Made by a program: the position numbers and the translations under genes. The notes below the pieces were generated by a model. The model was not told the origin of the DNA, did no database searches, and saw only the letters and a list, made by a program, of their open reading frames with translations. Below, piece after piece: positions 34,456 through 44,582 of a stretch of DNA of 64,000 nt. Position 1 is the first letter of the stretch; every line of letters starts with the position of its first letter. Source of the DNA: Capitella teleta (lineage: Eukaryota > Annelida > Polychaeta > Capitellidae); contig KB311659.1 of assembly GCA_000328365.1 (NCBI GenBank), forward strand, positions 277,610 through 341,609, read 5' to 3'.

Positions 34456-34865
34456 NNNNNNNNNNNNNNNNNNNNNNNNNNNNNNNNNNNNNNNNNNNNN
34501 NNNNNNNNNNNNNNNNNNNNNNNNNNNNNNNNNNNNNNNNNNNNNNNNNNNNNNNNNNNNNNNNNNNNNNNNNNNNNNNNNNNNNNNNNNNNNNNNNNNN
34601 NNNNNNNNNNNNNNNNNNNNNNNNNNNNNNNNNNNNNNNNNNNNNNNNNNNNNNNNNNNNNNNNNNNNNNNNNNNNNNNNNNNNNNNNNNNNNNNNNNNN
34701 NNNNNNNNNNNNNNNNNNNNNNNNNNNNNNNNNNNNNNNNNNNNNNNNNNNNNNNNNNNNNNNNNNNNNNNNNNNNNNNNNNNNNNNNNNNNNNNNNNNN
34801 NNNNNNNNNNNNNNNNNNNNNNNNNNNNNNNNNNNNNNNNNNNNNNNNNNNNNNNNNNNNNNNNN
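34456..34865. other. Assembly gap (N)
   Basis: A run of 410 N between receptor copies 1 and 2. Too short for another full receptor gene if the size is real; it directly precedes a retroposon tail, which may explain the failed assembly. Confidence 1.
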
Positions 34866-34877
34866 ATTGTTTCATAG

Positions 34878-35021
34878 ATCAATAATCAAAATGGATACAA
34901 CTTTTTTTCGCTTTATCCACCCTCTACTTCATCAATCATTTCAAATAATTCTTGTGGCCAAACACATCCCTTCGGGCATTAAATGCTTATCTTATCTTAT
35001 CTTCTTATCTTCTCTTATTTT
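34878..35021 (+). mobile_element. 3' end of a LINE-type retroposon
   Basis: An AT-rich 3' sequence (TTCTTGTGGCCAAACACATC, CATTAAATGC) ends in TCTTA-type short repeats, as several non-LTR retrotransposon families do. The body would lie in the gap. The clade cannot be told from the tail. Confidence 0.45.
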
Positions 35022-35269
35022 ATTCCTAGTAGGATCGTGATTGCTGCCATATTGCCTCGGAAATCTTAATTAAATTAATTAATTAAATTTTTACTTGAAA
35101 ACAATAATGTCATGACAATTTTTTTATTATGCTGAATACGAAACGTGAAAAAAATAATAAAAATAAAAACTCGAAAAATAAGCTGACATACCTGCTTTGT
35201 ACCATAGCTTATAAATTATTATAACTTTTGAAAGCAAATAAATTTGATAAGTTATCTCCTAATAATGCA

Positions 35270-35485
35270 CTAAAACATAACACAATAGCAAAGGGTCGTC
35301 ACATCACATGCTTGGTCATAAATCACCATTCGGTTGGCGAGGTCATAGAACAAACGATCGTCTAAAGCCTCGATCACAAAGTCCTCGCGCACTGTGATGA
35401 ACACGAATCCGTTGGTTCCTTCATTTGTGAAAAGAAATCGATAAATTACTGTAAGAGTGTTATATGCACGTACAGCAGCCTTGGT
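35270..35485 (-). other. Coding-like frame continuing past the stop of receptor copy 2
   Basis: Directly after the TAA of copy 2 the same frame is open for another 71 codons to TAG. The middle reads like real protein (TNEGTNGFVFITVREDFVIE, LDDRLFYDLANRMVIYD) and its codons are GC-rich at third positions, unlike the AT-rich flank; the other two frames are full of stops. A splice-acceptor-like CACTCTTACAG lies 35 bases after the stop. Copies 1 and 3 have nothing similar downstream. It could be a terminal exon of another gene that landed here, a former C-terminal extension or a read-through product. No domain recognised. Confidence 0.45.
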
Positions 35486-36685
35486 TTAATATTTTTGAAC
35501 GTTTTTATTTTTGGAGCCATTGGGGTTTGGAGGCGATGTTGGCGTTTCTTGTCCGGATTTCCTTCGGCAGCAAAACAGACTAAACGCCGTTTGACGAAAA
35601 TTGTCGTTAAAAAGTAAATAAACGATCAAATTCAACGTAGTGTTGGCCCACGGAAGCAATCCGACGAGATCTCGGATAATAGACACTGAAAAAGAATAAC
35701 TTTTGAATGTCATAGAATTGGATCCGTTAATTGACGTGTCGAGAGCAAAGATTGCTTGCGTGATGTTGGTGACAATGAAGAGAACGATGACTCCAATGGT
35801 CACCCCAAAGCACTGTAAGTTATTTCCCGTTTTCTGGATATTGGCTTGCTTCTGGAATCGACGGCTCTTGAAAATCATTACGACTGTCCAGGTACCTGTG
35901 ACTGACATCACAACAAGTGGGATGACCTGCTTGAGAATGAATTTAGAGTACTGGACGAACGCTGTTACAGTTGGATCTCTGCCTAATTGGGTGTACGTTA
36001 AGTATGGAATAAGAACGCCGCTTGCTCGCTCCATGAATACAGCCGGTTCAAGTCGAAAGAAGAGTTGAATGTTTGGCATGACTCCTACCATGACGAGAAT
36101 AGCGCTGGTGATATGAGCTCTTCTTGTAGTGCACCAGATGACTCGCTTTAAAGGGTACCGAACAGCAATCAACCGGTCCATGCCAAGTGCCGCTGCAATG
36201 TATATTGCACTTGTTGTAAGAGAAGACTGAAGGAAGTAAACTGGCATCTGTAACCAGTAGGTGAACTCTCTCAGTGCTGAATATGATCGGAGGAAGTCTC
36301 GATTGACCGACAATCCGTTCATTGTAATCATGAAGCCAGTAAACAGATCACAGGCAGCGATCCACTTCATGTAAACAAACGGTGACAACGATTTCTGCTC
36401 CCGGAGGACAATCAGATTGAGAATATTGCAGACTACAGCGAGGATTCCGAATGTCATGTGACCAAATGACTTGATCATCGTTCCGATCTTATGCAAGTAA
36501 ACTTTTGCAAATATATCATCATTTGACCCTTTTTGACCCTTGTCCTGAGGTGGTTCTGTCGCCTCCCAAGTGACTTCGGTTCGTCCTGTCGTGGATGCCT
36601 CCCAAGGCACACTCTCTCCCGAAGCAGTTAACACAATGGCCAAAATCGGTGTTGAGATCAACCAAATGCCGCGTAGAGCTGTCAT
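35486..36685 (-). CDS. Rhodopsin-class GPCR, clustered family copy 2
   Basis: A single-exon receptor of 399 residues, same plan as copy 1: signal peptide, acidic extracellular tail, DRL at the TM3 end, P in TM5, no proline in TM6, and NLIVY in place of NPxxY. Extracellular loop 2 differs clearly from copies 1 and 3 (RLEPAVFMERASGVLIPYLT against RLESALFPDRTSGIMMPYFT), as does the TM2-loop 1 region (MNGLSVNRD), so ligand choice may differ. The stretch 35685-35902 is identical base for base, by eye, with 30551-30768 of copy 1. The TATA box lies 46 bp before the ATG. It is transcribed in the same direction as copy 1 and head-to-head with copy 3. Confidence 0.9.
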   Translation of the reverse strand: MTALRGIWLISTPILAIVLTASGESVPWEASTTGRTEVTWEATEPPQDKGQKGSNDDIFAKVYLHKIGTMIKSFGHMTFGILAVVCNILNLIVLREQKSLSPFVYMKWIAACDLFTGFMITMNGLSVNRDFLRSYSALREFTYWLQMPVYFLQSSLTTSAIYIAAALGMDRLIAVRYPLKRVIWCTTRRAHITSAILVMVGVMPNIQLFFRLEPAVFMERASGVLIPYLTYTQLGRDPTVTAFVQYSKFILKQVIPLVVMSVTGTWTVVMIFKSRRFQKQANIQKTGNNLQCFGVTIGVIVLFIVTNITQAIFALDTSINGSNSMTFKSYSFSVSIIRDLVGLLPWANTTLNLIVYLLFNDNFRQTAFSLFCCRRKSGQETPTSPPNPNGSKNKNVQKY

Positions 36686-36730
36686 CGTTGTTCGTGTGTC
36701 GAAAGGACCGTCTCATGAATGTCTCTCTTG

Positions 36731-36738
36731 TTTATATA
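36731..36738 (-). promoter_or_regulatory. TATA box of receptor copy 2
   Basis: TATATAAA on the minus strand, 46 bp before the ATG, in a context shared with copy 1. Confidence 0.7.
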
Positions 36739-38690
36739 CCGCAGGGGGAAAGCCACATAAAGCCTTGGGAGATGTGGATCTCTTCACCAAGAGAGTTACA
36801 TCAAGCTCGGTAGCATGTCTAGTTAGCTGAAACTGAAGCTGATGCATCTTACATGTTATGTATGCTGCATTTGGCCTGCAATAGTTTGAAGGTTCCGGAA
36901 TGTATATCATGCCATTGAATATATGAATCCTGAGTATAAGTCATATAATTTAAGGATGATAATAAAATGTTCGAAATCACAACTTCATTTAGTATTGCAC
37001 ATGAATTAACTAAACCTTATCATGTATTCGATGGATGCCCTAGAAAATTCAGGTCGTTAGACCATGGTGTTATGCATGATATAATTATATATTTCTTGAT
37101 TTTTATGTCTTATCGGGTCAAAGTTTAATCAAATGTATTCTGAACGCAAAACCCGCAAATGCCGCGTAAAAAATGTTTTGGTTAGCCATTATTATTCATT
37201 AATAATAAAATCCCATGAACCGAAGTAGACATTTAGCAAGGTATACTATTAAACAAGAAGAATGAATTATATTTAGTCACCAAGAATTCAGCTAAAATTA
37301 GCAAAAAAAGGAATATAAATCAGCAATACTGGTCGCTTGAGGAAAAATAAAACATGTATCAATGTACCATAACTAATCATATCAGGACAACCAAAGCAAA
37401 ACAAATTGCAGTTTTTTCAGTGACGTTTAATGTCACACCCAACATCACGCTTGACTGTGTCATAATACATTGTACTGATAATATAACCAGGTAAAAACGA
37501 AGTAAACTTCGAATGAACTCCTCTGAAACATTGTGGCCTTCCTAGTCTGTCTCAATGCCTGACACTTTTGTTGTTGAGTGACTGTTGATTTGGCCTTAGA
37601 CAAATTCTCCCTGGTACATGAATATTAAGAGTATAACGACAAAGAAAGGACAAGCAACTATTCATCATGCATGCTTCTCCCAAAAGAGTTGAGATTGTTT
37701 GGTTTCATTCTCATGTGCAAACAGTTGCTCGTTATCTGACTCCAGAAACGAGAAACAAATAGTGTAAACAATCTGCAACATTTTTTTTACTGTGATTTTA
37801 TTGCCTTATAAAAGTTAGAAAATTGTCTTTTACGATGATTTCACGTGTATAGCAATGTCAACGTAGCATTGTAACTTGTAAGTCATGCAAATCGATCAAA
37901 GTTCTTGGCAAAGGAGGTACTGCTGCAGAATTCACGTGTTGCCCAATGACGACTATTTTCCCGCTCGCTTCAGAATTTACAATCATCGTTCTATCGCTTT
38001 AATGCACCCATTGTCAAAGTAAAAGTCAAAAGGAGTTTATTGGCATCAAACAAATAATAAGTAGATACAAATTTGATAACTTTTACAGATAATTAAATAT
38101 AAATTGGCCAAAAAGGGCAGACTCCAGATGGAGTATGGTTGTAATTTTCTTAATGTGTTTGTAAATATGAATGCCAAACAAGTCAAATTATAATATAGAA
38201 ATAGGTTAATAGGTTAATGTGTCACTAATGATGAAAGTTAGATATACTAAGCGGAATTGTTCTAGTTTTGCTTCCTGGATTCCCAGGCGTTCAATATTGC
38301 CTGCCAAAGCTTGCCAGAAAGCACATAACTTTTCTTTTATTATAAACTAAACACATTAATGGAACGAATTTTAGTTGTATATAATAGCAGCATGGAATAA
38401 TTTTGATATTAATGGGGCTATTATTAGTTTATTATTATATTATATTTAATCTTTTTTTTTCCTTTACTAAATTTTGAGTTCAATCAATGTTGAATTCCAA
38501 ATGTGACCATACTATTAACAGTGATGACATATAAGTGACCTATGTTATAAACGTTCAACCATCTACTTCAATAAACACAACTCACATTCACCCAGATATC
38601 ATGCTCATTTCCGAGCAGGACATCGTATCTTTAATTGATCAAGATATAAGGCCTAAATATCAAGGGTAAAGGCCACTAATTGTTATTCAG
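36739..38690. other. Gene-free stretch
   Basis: The first roughly 170 bases are shared with the upstream region of receptor copy 1. The rest is AT-rich, without a supported gene. Confidence 0.55.
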
Positions 38691-38960
38691 CTGGCCCGTA
38701 CCCGTATCGGGCAATCGCATCTCGCCCACGGCTATCTCCTGCGCAGGGAGATGGCACCATTCTGCACCTCATGCCAGAGTCCCTTAACTGTTAAACACAT
38801 ATTAATTAATACATTGTTTTGATTTTGAAATATCTCGTAAAAGATATTTTAACGTTACCTCAATGAGGCATCTTTTTGAGGCCACTCATCCCTGAAAATT
38901 TTTATTATACCTAAAATAGACTATTTTACCGATTTTAACAAACATCTAGTCATTTCAAAT
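38691..38960 (+). mobile_element. LINE ORF2 C-terminal remnant, I-clade-like
   Basis: The frame from 38691 reads LARTRIGQSHLAHGYLLRRE, then FCTSCQSPLTVKHILI, the C-x2-C ... H zinc-binding tail typical of I/Nimb-type LINE ORF2 proteins, and stops at 38820. After a frame change the continuation EISRKRYFNVTSMRHLFEA matches the usual next block of these proteins and then has further stops. The reverse transcriptase and RNase H parts are not present upstream. A dead 3' fragment. Confidence 0.75.
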
Positions 38961-39381
38961 CCATCTTATTGTCTGTGATTCTTCCCAGCTTTAAGCATTG
39001 CTTTTAAATCAAATTACATCACAAAGTATGTGTCTCATAGTTTTTACAAGATACTTTAATCCTCCTTGTGACTGCAATTCTCAGATATTCCTATTTATTG
39101 ATGGAAAACCTGGATTTTATTTAATCCAAACGTGTTTGGCACCGTATAACACTCGCTAGTGTGGGTGCATCGTAAGACAACAATTTCCTTTCCTAATTGT
39201 TATTCACTATTTATGGATCGAGAGAAACCTTTGTTCTGGCATGCAGATTCATATCATGGTCTGAACGAGTCTAATTATTATATCGAGTGTAAACCCATCT
39301 TCCTTGTCTTAACCGTAGTACATCCTTTATCAAATACTGACCATTTTTGCGAGGAAAATAACTTCGTAGCCATTACATACT

Positions 39382-39536
39382 TATAATCATGAATATTCAT
39401 TAAATTAAATTAGCCAATCAGCGTGCGGCGGCATGCCTCTTTGATAAACTCGGCCAAGCGCTTAGACAGAGCGCCGTCACTTACTGCTGAAGCGAACGCA
39501 TCTAAATTAGAGTTTTTATCCGTTCATTTTCACGTA
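39382..39536 (+). repeat. Paired element, copy B (inverted relative to 17.4 kb)
   Basis: Plus-strand copy of the element at 17331-17502. Blocks in order: TATAATCATGAATATTCATT, CAATCAGCGTGCGGCGGCAT, CTCTTTGATAAACTC, CTTAGACA, TGCTGAAGC, CCGTTCATTTTCACGT. The hairpin is GCGTGC-GGCG-GCATGC (39421-39436); the single change from copy A becomes a G-U pair in RNA, so the stem would persist. It lies about 700 bp before receptor copy 3. Confidence 0.75.
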
Positions 39537-40119
39537 ACACGGATCAGAGTTTAAGGTGATGGGGAGCATAAAGTATGATTATTAAAAGTAAACAATGCGG
39601 CAATATGTGTATGATCGTTTAAGCGAACCATATTGAGACGTGTCAGGAACCCTTCATTCCTTAGCCAGGTGTTTGAAAGGAATTAGCTGTTTGTTAATTA
39701 TATAAGGGCCTAAAATTTGTCAATGATCATCTTAGTTTTATGAAAAAGTATCCTCCTTAATGTTGAAAATACCGTGAATCTGTTGCTTCCTACCTTAAAT
39801 TATAGGTCGTGTTTCCGTGGATTCATATAATATGTCTCCCGAAGAAAATGAGTTTCCTGGAGAAAATTAGTTTGCCCCCCCTCGCAATTGTATGTGTTGA
39901 GTGTCAGAACCTATCCTTTCCAGCAAAAAATAGATCCGGTCCGGCATGATTTGTTTGCAGCTAATATGCTTGTATTTTCTTGCAGAAAGATCTTTGTTAT
40001 GGCGCTATAAGACAAAGATTTCCGTCTTTGTTGTTCAATCATTTGGTGTGAAAGAGGATCTTTGTCAATTGCAGCGGATGTCCTAAGGTATTGGCTCGAT
40101 CTGGTTTAGTTTTGATGCA
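39537..40119. other. Gene-free stretch upstream of receptor copy 3
   Basis: No gene. A small hairpin ACAAAGA-TTTCCG-TCTTTGT lies near 40012-40031 amid repeated GATCTTTGT words. Confidence 0.5.
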
Positions 40120-40127
40120 TATATAAG
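40120..40127 (+). promoter_or_regulatory. TATA box of receptor copy 3
   Basis: TATATAAG 41 bp before the ATG at 40161. The placement matches copies 1 and 2. A TTTTCAG just before the start could alternatively be a splice acceptor. Confidence 0.65.
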
Positions 40128-40160
40128 AATGCTCTTTGTGTTTTCAGCAGACTGACAAGG

Positions 40161-41342
40161 ATGTCGGCTTTCCGAAGTCTTTGGCTGATCTCAACACCGA
40201 TTTTGGCCATTGTGCTAACTGCTTCGGGAGAGAGTGTGCCTTGGGAGGCATCCACGGCAGGACAAACCCAAGTCATTTGGGAGGCGACAGAACCAGCTCA
40301 GGACAAGGGTCAAAAAGGGTCAAATGATGATATATTTGAAAAAATTTATTTGAAAAAAATCGGAACCATGATCAAGTCATATGGTCATGTGACACTTGGA
40401 ACGCTTGCACTCATCTGTAATATCCTCACTTTGATTGTTCTCCGGGAACAGAAATCACTGTCACCGTTCGTTTACATGAAGTGGATCGCTGCCTGTGACT
40501 TTCTGATTGGATTGATGATCACATGTTCAGGAGTTATGGTCAATCGAGACTTTCTTCGATCACATTCAGCACTGAGAGAATTCACCTACTGGATACAGAT
40601 GCCAGTTTACTTCCTGCAATCCACATTCACCTCAGGTGCAATCTACATTGCAGCGGCACTTGGCATGGACCGGTTGATTGCTGTTCGGTACCCTTTGAAG
40701 CGAGTCATCTGGTGCACTACAAGAAGAGCTCATATCACCAGCGCTATTCTCGTCATGGTAGGAGTCATACCAAACATTCAACTCGTCTTGCGTCTCGAAT
40801 CAGCTCTGTTCCCGGATCGTACAAGTGGAATTATGATTCCATACTTCACGTACACCCAATTAGGCAGAGATCCAACTGTGACAGCGTTCGTCCAGTATTC
40901 AAAATTCATTCTAAAGCAGGTCATCCCACTTGTTGTGATGTCCGTCACAGGTACCTGGACAGTCGTAATAATTTTCAAGAGCCGTCGATTCCAGAAGCAA
41001 GCCAATATCCAGAAAACGGGAAATAACTTACAGTGCTTTGGGGTGACCATTGGAGTCATCGTTCTCTTCATTGTCACCAACATCACGCAAGCAATCTTTG
41101 CTCTCGACACGTCAATTAACGGATCCAATTCTATGACATTCAAAAGTTATTCTTTTTCTGTGTCTATTATCCGAGATCTCACCAAATTGCTACCGTGGGC
41201 CAACGCCTCGTTGAATTTCGTTGTTTACTTACTCTTTAACGACACTTTTCGCCAAACGGCAATTCGTCTATTTTGCTGCCGAATGAAAAATAGACGAAAT
41301 ATGCCGTTATCTCCCACGGATACATTTGAAGGTAAAATATAA
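40161..41342 (+). CDS. Rhodopsin-class GPCR, clustered family copy 3
   Basis: A single-exon receptor of 393 residues on the opposite strand to copies 1 and 2. The signal peptide and N-terminal tail (WLISTPILAIVLTASGESVP) are nearly identical to copy 1, as is loop 2 (SALFPDRTSGIM). The first intracellular loop (REQKSLSPF) matches copy 2 instead. TM1 (LGTLALICNILTLIVL), the end of TM7 (NASLNFVVYLLFN) and the C-tail differ most. Over 40944-41161 it has only two differences from copy 1. Same missing hallmarks: no TM3-ECL2 cysteines, DRL, no TM6 proline. The mosaic suggests exchange between copies. A Tc1 remnant starts about 150 bp after the stop. Confidence 0.9.
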   Translation: MSAFRSLWLISTPILAIVLTASGESVPWEASTAGQTQVIWEATEPAQDKGQKGSNDDIFEKIYLKKIGTMIKSYGHVTLGTLALICNILTLIVLREQKSLSPFVYMKWIAACDFLIGLMITCSGVMVNRDFLRSHSALREFTYWIQMPVYFLQSTFTSGAIYIAAALGMDRLIAVRYPLKRVIWCTTRRAHITSAILVMVGVIPNIQLVLRLESALFPDRTSGIMIPYFTYTQLGRDPTVTAFVQYSKFILKQVIPLVVMSVTGTWTVVIIFKSRRFQKQANIQKTGNNLQCFGVTIGVIVLFIVTNITQAIFALDTSINGSNSMTFKSYSFSVSIIRDLTKLLPWANASLNFVVYLLFNDTFRQTAIRLFCCRMKNRRNMPLSPTDTFEGKI

Positions 41343-41489
41343 TTTATTGGAAGCTTCACAGAAGTGTTGACAAATATATGCGTAAACTGTGTAGCGTTGC
41401 TTTGATTATATTCACCTTTATTCTTCAACATACACACAAACAAAAGAAATGCACATCATAGTTTTATAGTTTTATCGACACCATTTATT

Positions 41490-42090
41490 TGATATGCGTG
41501 TTCCGCCATGCTCCCTTAGCGGTGGCAATCAGTTCTCGGCGGTTGTGGGGTTGCACCTATCCTCTCTGGAAGCAGCATTCTCGGAACCGTTCTCCACTAC
41601 TTCTCCACACATGCCGTTTTCTGTCAGACCTATCCAGGCATATCCGGCTCTCGTCTCTGAAGGGGACACTTCTGAACCAATATAGGGCCCATCTCTTGTG
41701 CAATCGGGTCTACTGGAGACAACGATGGCTTATCTCTGCATTCAGGATTGGGCCTTTGTAAGGGATCAGAGACCCTAATCTTCATTCCTAAAGCCGGCGT
41801 CGGACTGTTCTTGCAAATATGAGTCGGTTGTCGGTCCCTCTTGTTCCATGTGTCATTGAATTTGCTGTTTTGATTATGCCCTGGATGCGCTCGCCGGATT
41901 TGGCAATCCCGTCGCTTTGTCGTGACTTTTGATCGTCCGTAGAACTGGTTTCAGTCACACGTTGGCGTAAGAGACGAATTGCTGTGGCATATAATATACC
42001 CAATCTGGCGAGCGATGGTTCCAGGATTCACCACTTGGTCTAGAAGGCTTCTGGATAGCTGTCTTTGAAGCGCTGTTAATCGATCCATGG
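41490..42090 (-). mobile_element. Tc1/mariner transposase remnant
   Basis: On the minus strand, from an ATG at 42088, pieces of a Tc1-type transposase follow in order: an N-terminal start (MDRLTALQRQ), an HTH-linker region (RQRVTETSSTDDQKSR, ARTVRRRL, 41788-42003), then the catalytic part HKRWALYWFRSVPFRDESRI with the DES motif, and the block KRHVWRSSGERFRECCF (about 41560-41690). The frame changes at least twice and there are stops, so it is dead. Terminal inverted repeats were not identified. It lies just downstream of receptor copy 3, oriented against it. Confidence 0.8.
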
Positions 42091-44480
42091 TGAAGTTTTC
42101 GGCAATGTCTCAATGCTTTCATGTACATAATTTATAGGGATGTCTCTCATGTCAATTTTGGCTTTCGCTTTTGTCTACTGCTCATGTGAGTACTCAAAAT
42201 GAAGATTACCTGAATTTCGGGATTGCCCAGATATGAGACCTGATTTTTGAAAGTGAAAGGCCAGAGGTTTTCAAACATGATTTAAATATATATTTCACAA
42301 CATTTCTTGGTCTGCAAAGTGGAGTTGCCCAACACTAATTGCAATCATAAACCTGTGCGTTTATTTTGCCTCTAAATAGATATTTTAAAATTTGTCTCTC
42401 CAATTAGAGTTGTCTATTTTCTATGTTCATCATGATTCGATATCGGTGAATAAAATGGCTTAAATGTGCTTCATTGTTTTTTGGTGAATACCGTTTTGGT
42501 CTGATTTATTTACTATCCTTTCTTACACAAAGCAACTTTTTACGTCTCGGTATAAAAGAGTTGTGTTTAGGTATTTATCAGTATCGCTTCTTATTGACAC
42601 ACTGCGGAGCACTGTTGCGGTGGTAATCACAGGTAGGTTTATTATATACAATCTGCACGGCTTCCGCAAGTAGTTTGATATTCCTCCACCTGATGCCAAT
42701 GGCGCATGTCAGCATACAACAATTGGATAGCTCTAACCTTTAAACTTTCCCTATCTTGTAACAGTCGTCTCAATCTGCCAGAACAATCTATCTGAGAGGA
42801 TGTATTTCAAATGACATGCATGTAGGCTTTTTGTTTTGGAGAAAATTATATTTGACAATCACAGTTTTTTTCGGTTTTGCTGTGATATCCTCATCGAGAT
42901 TCATCACAAGAATTTAGCCAATCATCCTTTTTTTGTGTTTAATATATTCCACGGTGAAATCACGCACAGCCAATCTTGGAGGTATCAACGGAAGCAAACG
43001 GTCACATTGCATTTTTTTAACTTTCATTTTCCGTGCATGAGTTAAATAATAAAACCATAATTTTATTATTAGAGGACAGAGTATTGATAGTTCAATCTCA
43101 TATTGTAATCATTGCAATGATTGCATTTTTTTCCGCATTAAAGACATAACTATTGTTGTCTTCACGAAACACTGACAACTGGCCACTGAAGCCTTATTGT
43201 TATGGACTTGCTGTTGACGCGTTTTTGCTCGTGCATGACCTTCCGCGATGGTGATGTGATTGTGAGTGCGTGTTGGTTTTATACCACGCTGCTGCTGTGG
43301 CGATGCTTCTCGTTTGAGAATGCGTTTCGGACGCGCCCTTCTGTAACAAAGAGTCTGTCGCGACGTCACATTCAAAGTTTGCGAGGATATTCGACGTAAT
43401 TGCTGTCAACGATAGGTTGTTCGTCGCGTCGCAGAGAAATGAGAACCAGCTGACGTCGACCACGCCCCCTGCTGCATTTTGCGAGTGCAAAGACGTCTCG
43501 CAATGTGCCACACAACAAGTCACGCCCAGCATCACTCATACGCATAGCTGAGACTGCTGATCAGGAGAGGATGTTGATAGACAAGATGCACCCCCTTGTT
43601 AATCCCCCTACCCATTTAATTGAGTGTAACATTCGTCCTAATTTGCTATCTTTGTTTGATCGTTGCCTTATCCGGAAGTAGCCTTGTAGTCTTATCCAAT
43701 CCGTAGGCGCTGACGCGAATTTAAACAAAGCGACCAAATGTAGCTGCACTTCTGATTACCTGGGGCCTTGTCTTTAGCGTGATTCTTCCGAACAAAGAGA
43801 CACGCAATAGCACTCCTCCATACGTACAGGTCTGACATCGTCAAAGTGATTGTATCTTACAACGCATTCAAAGTTCGTCTCGTGTACAGCTCAACCAGCA
43901 AGTTTGAATTGTAAATACATTTAGTATATGCCCCATGTGTTTTGACCATAAAAGATCATTGGGCTGAATTTGGTCGATCATGGAAGAGGTGCATATTGTT
44001 TCCGCCGGAATGATGGCATTGCCGTTGCCATAGCAACCTTTTGAGTCGTGCTTCGTGCCCTGGGTATACTAATTATAACATATCCGTATAAATTGAGACA
44101 TGAAATATAAAGTGCGACCTGTCAGTTTCCACTGCTTTCATTGTGGAGGGTCGCAGAGCGGTAAGTTTAGACGTCAATCATACCAATGGCACAAACCAGA
44201 CGCTAAGCAATCATTTCCACCGTCATAACCAGCCGTGTTCTGAATTGATGACATGCACTACTGTGACTGGTAACTCAGAATCGGTGCCATGCCTGTCAAA
44301 AATGTAGTTGGATGTGGAAGATTTAAATAATTATTATACTGCTATATAATTAATGACTGAATCAAATCCGTCGTTAATTGCAACCACAGATAACCATAAA
44401 GCTTGCAATGAAAGCTACTGATTCAACAGTACTGTTTAAAAATACTCGTGAAAGTTGATTTACAGGATAATTGTAAATGT
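42091..44480. other. Gene-free stretch
   Basis: No supported gene. Contains the CG-rich patch at 43195-43530, described separately. Confidence 0.5.
43195..43530. promoter_or_regulatory. CG-rich patch, possible promoter
   Basis: About 330 bases much richer in CG than the flanks, with CRE-like sites (CGACGTCAC near 43360, CTGACGTCG near 43450) and a GC-box-like CCACGCCCCC. It resembles the promoter of the TMEM145-like gene in composition, but no gene was found on either side. The overlapping minus-strand frames of 88 and 111 codons have no domain. Confidence 0.3.
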
Positions 44481-44483
44481 AAG

Positions 44484-44582
44484 TTTTTGTTTTTTGTTTT
44501 TTGTTTTTTTGTGTGTGTTTGTTTGTGTTTTTTTTTTCACTATTTGTGTTGTCCTGCAATAAACTTCTATCTATCTATCTAT
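44484..44582 (+). mobile_element. Retroposon 3' tail
   Basis: A run of TTTTTTG units, then TTGTCCTGCAATAAACTTC ending in four CTAT repeats. A short AATAAA-bearing 3' end capped by a tetranucleotide array is typical of LINE or SINE tails. The body was not recognised. Confidence 0.4.

Noticed and set aside
34336-35040. Long frames across the N run
   Set aside because: They are artefacts of unknown bases.
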